Source of the DNA: CAYVFC01 sp964450715 | GTDB taxonomy: Bacteria > Myxococcota_A > Polyangia > Polyangiales > JAFGIB01 | DNA: 31,336 nt | Assembly (NCBI GenBank): GCA_964450715.1 | Contig: CAYVFC010000097.1 | Location: forward strand, 1-31,336 | Direction: 5' to 3' | In this document: positions 24,499 through 31,336 of the stretch, one piece after another | How positions within the stretch are numbered: position 1 is the stretch's first letter | Layout of the letters: every line of letters begins with the position of its first letter | Notes under the pieces: model-generated | Told to the model about the DNA's origin: nothing | What the model saw: only the letters and a program-made list of their open reading frames with translations | Databases searched by the model: none | Position numbers and translations under genes: made by a program

Positions 24499-26667
24499 TC
24501 ATATATCATCGGGTATGTATGATCTACTCCGCTTCCGTCTCGAAGCTCTGTCGCGCTTCTCTTCGCTGCTCGACTGGACGGCGGGGGACTCACGGTCGGA
24601 TTCGTTCTCGACCGCCTTGCTTTGCTGCCTCCGGCCCGCGGCCTCTGCTGTTTCCGCGGCGAGATGCTCGGGTCCGCTTGCCGGTGTTGTCTCGGAGGCG
24701 ATCCTTTCGGGAGCTTCATCTGCGCCCGACACGCGGATCACGGGGGAAACCGCTGACGTCGGTCCTGCCGCCTGCAATCCCGATGCCGCCGGGGCGGCCG
24801 CTGCAGAAGGCTGGCCGGTCGATCGCCGGGGCGACGGCTCGGAGCGCGGCATCTCCGCGACCGCGGGCGCGACATCCGGAACCGGTCTTGCCTCCGGCGG
24901 CCTTTCCCGCCGGTCCGAAAGGGAAAAAAGAGCGACGGCCACGGCAACCAGAGCCACCACAAGGAGGGACACCACGGCGAAGGCCCTGGTTCTCGTTCCG
25001 ATCGCGCGGGCCGCGGTTCCGATTTCGGTCGGTGCTGCGGGACGGGACGTACCTTCGCTCGGCGTTCGACCGGGTTGCCCCGTTGATTTCCGGGGCGCCT
25101 TCGCTTTCTGTTCGGATTCCGGTTTCAACCAATCGGGAACCTGGAGAGCATCGAACGGCGGCAACGGAACGTCGGCGATATCCTTTGAAGGATTCTTTTC
25201 GGTTGCCGGTTCTTCCGGCGAGGGGATGCTGTATCTCGCCTGGCTCCACTCTCGAATCTTTTTCGTGCTTATGGGTCGCGTCGCCGACGGCAGTCCGGTT
25301 TTTACCGCGGAAGGCGGCGATATCTCGGACGAGGACGGATCTTCGAGGAGCCGCGATGGCGAGTCGGCCCCTGCCGGTTGCCGGACCGCATCTTCGTCCA
25401 TCTTCATCTCCGGAGCCGGTTGGTCCTTGCCGGATCCGCCATTCCGCTCCTCGTGCTCTTCCGCCATCTCCCCTGCTAATTCACGCGGAGGCAGCGAGAC
25501 CTTCCTGGTGATATCCTCGTCATCGCTGGACGCGCGCTTCCGTCCCTCGCCTTCTTCTGTCCTCTCCTGTACGGATTCACGGGGAGGCAGCGAGACCTTC
25601 CTGGTGATATCCTCGTCATCGCCCCGCCTGCGTTCATCACGTTCCGACAGAATATTTTCCGGATACCCTTCGGGCGCGGTAGAAGTCACCTCTTCCTGAT
25701 CTTGGACCCGGTCTTGCCCCGGCTCTTCGGCGCCGACGCTTCGAATCCCTTCTGCGGAAAGCCCCGTGACGAAACGTGCGACCTCTTCCGGTTGCGCGAT
25801 TTCCACGCCGAGGTCGCGGATGGCGCCGGCCATGTCGGCGGCCCGTTGAAAGCGCGCGCCCAGGTCGGGATCGATCGCCCGCCGCAGCAGCGCGACCAGC
25901 GATTCATCGGCTGTCAGTTGCGTGAGCCTCTCGCGCGGCAAAGGAGTGGGGTCGTATGTGTCCCCGACAAAGATCCGCTCGCCGGCAAGCATCTCCGCCA
26001 TGAGCACGCCGACCACGAATGTATCGCTTCTTTCATCCGCCCCTCCCTCTCCCTCTGACTCCTCGGGTGCGCAATAGGCGATGCGCAACGGATGGTTCGC
26101 CCAGGCGGTCTCCCTGGAAGCCACGGCGGCCACGGCGGTGTCCAGCAAGCGGGTCGTGCCGTCGACCCCGACGTGAATGGAGTCGGGATGGACGCCGCCG
26201 TGAGCGTAGTTCGCCACCTGCGCCTCGTCGTCTTCGGCCGCGGCTTCTTCCACCACCTTCAGGGCCTCGAGCAGGTCGAGCGCGATGCGCACCGCCACGG
26301 GCGCCGGGACGCGAGAGCGGATCCCGCGCGCGCGCTGCAGTATCCCGCCAAGCGTTTCGCCCTCGAATAGAGGCGATACAATTCCCAGATGCTCATCCGT
26401 TACCACCACGTCGATCACGGCCGGCTGCCGATCGTACTGCACCTCCATGGCCCAGAAGGCGACCCCTACCAGGCGGTTGAACGCCCCGTCGTCCGCGAGA
26501 GACCCGGCTCGGATGCAACGGATGGCCAGACGTTGCGAGCCTTCAGCCTCGCCGCTGATGCACGCCGACCATCGGGACCCGAAGTAGCACTCCGACAGTC
26601 GCTCGCACAATAGATAGCGACCGAGCCGTCTGGTTTCGCCGCTGTCGTCTGGGACGAGTAAACGCAT
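24499..26667 (-). CDS. membrane-anchored predicted Ser/Thr pseudokinase
   Basis: The ATG at 26667 follows GAGAGG at seven bases; the product has 722 residues. Residues 15-290 have the Hanks kinase fold, but key residues are lost: the Lys strand reads LAIR (Arg50), HRD is HGG (156-158) and DFG is DTA (Asp176 kept). YCAPEE and RSDTFVVGV match the activation end and the anchoring Asp. Two copies of DDEDITRKVSLPP (about 350-362 and 382-394) lie in a charged linker, then one membrane helix (562-582) and a low-complexity tail ending RSRSYIPDDI. It probably acts as a scaffold or phosphate-accepting platform rather than an enzyme (inference). The active kinase nearby (27932) is an obvious candidate partner. 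Confidence 0.82.
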   Translation of the reverse strand: MRLLVPDDSGETRRLGRYLLCERLSECYFGSRWSACISGEAEGSQRLAIRCIRAGSLADDGAFNRLVGVAFWAMEVQYDRQPAVIDVVVTDEHLGIVSPLFEGETLGGILQRARGIRSRVPAPVAVRIALDLLEALKVVEEAAAEDDEAQVANYAHGGVHPDSIHVGVDGTTRLLDTAVAAVASRETAWANHPLRIAYCAPEESEGEGGADERSDTFVVGVLMAEMLAGERIFVGDTYDPTPLPRERLTQLTADESLVALLRRAIDPDLGARFQRAADMAGAIRDLGVEIAQPEEVARFVTGLSAEGIRSVGAEEPGQDRVQDQEEVTSTAPEGYPENILSERDERRRGDDEDITRKVSLPPRESVQERTEEGEGRKRASSDDEDITRKVSLPPRELAGEMAEEHEERNGGSGKDQPAPEMKMDEDAVRQPAGADSPSRLLEDPSSSEISPPSAVKTGLPSATRPISTKKIREWSQARYSIPSPEEPATEKNPSKDIADVPLPPFDALQVPDWLKPESEQKAKAPRKSTGQPGRTPSEGTSRPAAPTEIGTAARAIGTRTRAFAVVSLLVVALVAVAVALFSLSDRRERPPEARPVPDVAPAVAEMPRSEPSPRRSTGQPSAAAAPAASGLQAAGPTSAVSPVIRVSGADEAPERIASETTPASGPEHLAAETAEAAGRRQQSKAVENESDRESPAVQSSSEEKRDRASRRKRSRSYIPDDI
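25487..25525 (-). repeat. 39-bp direct repeat, copy 1, in pseudokinase linker
   Basis: Identical over 39 bases to 25583-25621, 96 bp apart. It encodes the DDEDITRKVSLPP element. Confidence 0.9.
25583..25621 (-). repeat. 39-bp direct repeat, copy 2, in pseudokinase linker
   Basis: Perfect partner of 25487-25525. The frame is the same, giving the same peptide twice; the intervening 57 bp are unrelated. Confidence 0.9.
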
Positions 26668-27124
26668 GCCAGGTCCTCTCCGGTGATACCCGGCCCCACC
26701 CGGAAGTTTACAGAACCGCGGCTGGTTGCCAACCCCTTTGCCCGCGTGGACGATCCGGGCCCGGGTAAGCTGTCGCCTCTGCCCGCTGAAACAGGGGGAG
26801 CCCGCCGATTTTTTTTCATCCAGGGGCCCGGTCGTTCCCACCGTGGAGTGGATGAAGAGTATGCGGAAATGGAAGCCCGGCGCGATTGTGCCGAGGTGGA
26901 GGGTGGTTCTTTGCGGTCTCTGTCCCGGCGGGGGTCGCCGCCGCTCCGCTTCGGGCACAGAAGGTAGAGGCGGAAGCAGAAGCCGCCGGGCCGTCGGCGC
27001 GGCCCCAGGCTGCCGGGCGGTCAGGAACGCGGGAAGAGACCGGCGCGGCCGGGGAAGATGCCGTCCCGGCCCGGCAGGGGGCGGCGCTCGGGCCCGGATC
27101 GATTCCGATCAGGGGGAGATCGTG
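26668..27124 (+). other. 457-bp divergent region with a possible frameshifted exported ORF
   Basis: The region separates the pseudokinase from the plus-strand lipoprotein gene. From an ATG at 26852 the frame gives MKSMRKWKPGAIVPRWRV; one frame over, at about 26905, it continues WFFAVSVPAGVAAAPLRAQ, the shape of a signal peptide, then a Glu/Ala/Gly-rich tail to a TGA at 27123-27125 that overlaps the next ATG (TGATG). This may be a real exported protein with a one-base lesion, or chance in GC-rich DNA. Promoters for both flanking genes should also be here. Confidence 0.3.
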
Positions 27125-27907
27125 ATGCGCGCCCTGCTGGCGATATGCGGGGCCGCGCTGCTCTGCGCGAGCTGCACCAACGACTTCGGCGCGTTTTCTT
27201 TTGGCGATGGGGGCGAATCATCGCCGCAGGAAGCAGGCGTGTCGCCGAAAGAAGGCGCGGTCGACGATGCATCCGCGGATGCGGACACCGGATCGAGTGC
27301 CGGGTCGAGCGATGCGGGAATGGATTCCGGCGGGTCCGATCCGGGCGGTGGGCGAGACGGAGGGCCGGGGGAAGCCGGGCTCGCCGGGAGGGGAGACGCG
27401 GCGATGGACTCGGGGGAAGCCGGGGACAACGCGGAGGCGGGCAGGGACAGCGACACCGGGCGGCAGGACGCCGGAACGCCTGGCGAGGCGGCCTGCCGGG
27501 CGGCGTTCGAGCCCCTGGTTCCGGCCGGCAGGGACGGCTGCGACGATTGCGGGTGCTCCGTTTGCAGCGTCGAGGTAGTCTCCTGCCTGCAGAGCGGTGA
27601 CACGAACGAAGATGCGCTCTGCAGCTGCGTGGTCCAGTGCGCGCTGGAGAGCGCCTGCAAGGTCTGGGACTGCTACTGCAGCAGTACCTCCTGTGACGCG
27701 TCCAGCCAGGACGGCGACGGTCCCTGCGTGTCGGAGATGAACGCGGCGGCCGGAGGTCATAAAACCGAGGTGATGCTGATCTGGCAGAGCGGCGACGAGA
27801 AAGAACCGCTGGTGCGCGCGCTCGACGCGGTGGGCTGCCTCGCGGGCCGTCATGTCAATTCGCCGGGCGGAGCCAGCCGGGGCGCCTGCGAGAGCGAATG
27901 CCTGTGA
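27125..27907 (+). CDS. Cys-rich lipoprotein
   Basis: The ATG at 27125 follows GGGGGAG; the product has 260 residues. Lipobox LCASC (Cys17) is followed by about 105 residues of Asp/Gly/Ser/Ala linker. A compact Cys-rich domain follows: GCDDCGCSVCSVEVVSCL, CSCVVQCALESACKVWDCYC, then DAVGCLAGRH and GACESECL, with about 19 cysteines. No known enzyme motif is seen; a disulfide-stabilised binding domain is likely. It lies 24 bp upstream of the Ser/Thr kinase gene, probably in one operon, so it could be the surface partner of that kinase pathway (inference). Confidence 0.85.
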   Translation: MRALLAICGAALLCASCTNDFGAFSFGDGGESSPQEAGVSPKEGAVDDASADADTGSSAGSSDAGMDSGGSDPGGGRDGGPGEAGLAGRGDAAMDSGEAGDNAEAGRDSDTGRQDAGTPGEAACRAAFEPLVPAGRDGCDDCGCSVCSVEVVSCLQSGDTNEDALCSCVVQCALESACKVWDCYCSSTSCDASSQDGDGPCVSEMNAAAGGHKTEVMLIWQSGDEKEPLVRALDAVGCLAGRHVNSPGGASRGACESECL

Positions 27908-27931
27908 ACCTCGGTAGGGAGGGATAACCAC

Positions 27932-28912
27932 GTGGGCGGTTCCAGCATCCAGTACCGCATTATCTACAAGATCGCCCACGGGGGCATGGCCGAGGTTTAC
28001 CTGGGCGAGGCGATCCACACCACGGGGCCCGTGCGCCGGGTCGCGATCAAACGGTTGTTGCCCCACCTGGCCAGCCAGCCCGGGCCATTCGGCATGTTTG
28101 CGGACGAGGTGCGGCTGGGCCTGCTCCTGCACCACCCCAATATCGTGCGCGTCTACGACTGCGGGCGCAGCCGGGGCGTTCCCTTCGTGGTCATGGAGTA
28201 CGTCGAGGGCGTCGACCTGGGATCGGTCATTGCACGCTCGCGCCGCTTCGGCCGCCCCCTGGCGATCGGGGACGCGGTCGCCATCGCCGTCGAGGTCTGC
28301 GCCGCTCTCTCCTGGGCCCACGAGATGTACGACGCGGGCGGGCCGCTCGGCATCATCCACCGCGACATCACCCCGCCGAACATCCTGCTCGGCAACCGGG
28401 GCGCGGTGAAGATCTGCGACTTCGGCCTGGCCAAGGCCCGCATACAGCGCCTGCTCACCGAGCCCGGGCTCGTCAAGGGCAAGTTCGGCTACCTGTCGCC
28501 GGAGGCGGCCTCCGGGCAGCCGGTCGACGCGCGCTCCGACCTGTTCTCGCTCGCCGTCATCGTCTGGGAGATGCTGGCGGCGCGTCGGCTGTTTCTCGGC
28601 AACAACGACTACGAGACGGTCAAGCTGGCGCAGCGGGCCGAGGTGCCGGGCCTGTCGGCCCTCAACCCCGCCGTCGACGACGTGTTCGAGGAAGTGCTCA
28701 TGCGCGCCCTGGCCCGCGACCCGGGACGGCGCTACCCGAGCGCGCGGGCGTTCATGCAATCGCTGCTCGCCTACTCCGATTTTGCCGGGCTGCGGAGCGA
28801 CCTGCCCGCGCTGGTGGCGCAGACCGTGGAGCCGGACACGGCGTCGGGAATTCGCGAGGCCGTCCTCGACGAGCGCCCGGGCGTTGATTTCTCCCTGAGG
28901 CGCAGTGGATAG
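27932..28912 (+). CDS. minimal Ser/Thr protein kinase (Hanks type)
   Basis: The GTG at 27932 follows GGGAGGG at about eight bases; the product has 326 residues, essentially only the kinase domain plus a short tail. All catalytic parts are present: Gly loop IAHGGMAEVYLG, VAIK Lys40, Glu59, HRDITPPN with Asp145, DFG with Asp163, SPEAASGQPVDARSDLFSL. It should be active on Ser/Thr. Unlike many relatives it has no membrane helix or sensor domain, so it is probably cytoplasmic and guided by partners; the neighbouring lipoprotein and the pseudokinase across the divergent region are candidates. Confidence 0.93.
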   Translation: MGGSSIQYRIIYKIAHGGMAEVYLGEAIHTTGPVRRVAIKRLLPHLASQPGPFGMFADEVRLGLLLHHPNIVRVYDCGRSRGVPFVVMEYVEGVDLGSVIARSRRFGRPLAIGDAVAIAVEVCAALSWAHEMYDAGGPLGIIHRDITPPNILLGNRGAVKICDFGLAKARIQRLLTEPGLVKGKFGYLSPEAASGQPVDARSDLFSLAVIVWEMLAARRLFLGNNDYETVKLAQRAEVPGLSALNPAVDDVFEEVLMRALARDPGRRYPSARAFMQSLLAYSDFAGLRSDLPALVAQTVEPDTASGIREAVLDERPGVDFSLRRSG

Positions 28913-28926
28913 ATCAGGTAATCATT

Positions 28927-28932
<6 letters not shown>
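28907..28932. terminator. hairpin spanning both stop codons of convergent genes
   Basis: GGATAGA (28907-28913) pairs with TCTATCC (28926-28932) around a 12-base loop. The plus-strand stop TAG (28910-28912) and minus-strand stop (28927-28929) are both in the stem. No U-tract on either side, so it may act as a bidirectional but weak terminator or an mRNA 3'-end stabiliser. Confidence 0.4.

Positions 28933-31336
<2,404 letters not shown>

Noticed and set aside
24499..24501. UGA read as selenocysteine
   Set aside because: I saw no obvious selenoprotein-type context or downstream hairpin of the bacterial SECIS kind, and no Cys-containing homologue could be checked; readthrough or decay is simpler.
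27218..28759. A 513-codon minus-strand open frame
   Set aside because: It is opposite the lipoprotein and Ser/Thr kinase genes, whose motifs are unmistakable; the frame has no recognisable domain.

Overview
The window is GC-rich and looks like a predatory or soil-type Myxococcota (former Deltaproteobacteria) genome, probably a scaffolded draft or metagenome assembly: there are two runs of exactly 100 N. The taxonomic guess rests on gene content: many lipoproteins with Gly/Ala/Asp-rich linkers and Cys-rich domains, RCC1 and thrombospondin type-3 repeat surface proteins, an AgmX/PglI-type C-terminal domain, several hybrid histidine kinases and Hanks-type Ser/Thr kinases. This is an inference; no rRNA or marker gene is present.

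Region 1 (1-2200) holds the end of a Cys-rich exported protein, a compact candidate small RNA (two hairpins and a U-tract), a frameshifted beta-helix protein remnant, and an AT-rich CYTH-domain gene that looks acquired. Region 2 (2200-14210) is a signalling island: a seven-helix membrane histidine kinase, a stressosome-like STAS pair, two PAS/PAS hybrid kinases with C-terminal receivers, and a PAS kinase with a four-Cys motif. No DNA-binding output regulator is seen. The island is littered with decay: a kinase pseudogene that is an internally deleted copy of the neighbouring hybrid kinase, a broken receiver gene, and a dispersed repeat of about 75 bp found at three kinase-flanking sites. A full-length group II intron (about 1.9 kb, intact RT/maturase) sits in the middle.

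Region 3 (14400-24030) is mostly envelope: a histone-H1-like tail remnant, a large lipoprotein (Cys-rich repeats, MopE-like segment, beta helix, C-type lectin domain), a divergent membrane protein joining receiver domains to an AgmX-type periplasmic domain, and three lipoprotein genes on the minus strand, two of them overlapping at ATGA. Region 4 (24030-31336) has a membrane-anchored predicted pseudokinase followed in frame, after a single UGA, by a Cys-containing ORF with a decayed paralogue 4 kb away; a lipoprotein plus a minimal active Ser/Thr kinase; and the end of a very long calcium-binding-repeat surface protein that runs off the window.

For novelty, the best leads are the REC-REC-Pro repeat-TM-AgmX protein, the pseudokinase with a perfectly duplicated TRKVSLPP element and its in-frame post-UGA extension, the two-hairpin small RNA, and the three-copy repeat beside the kinases. 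No complete, obviously new defence or biosynthetic system was recognised.
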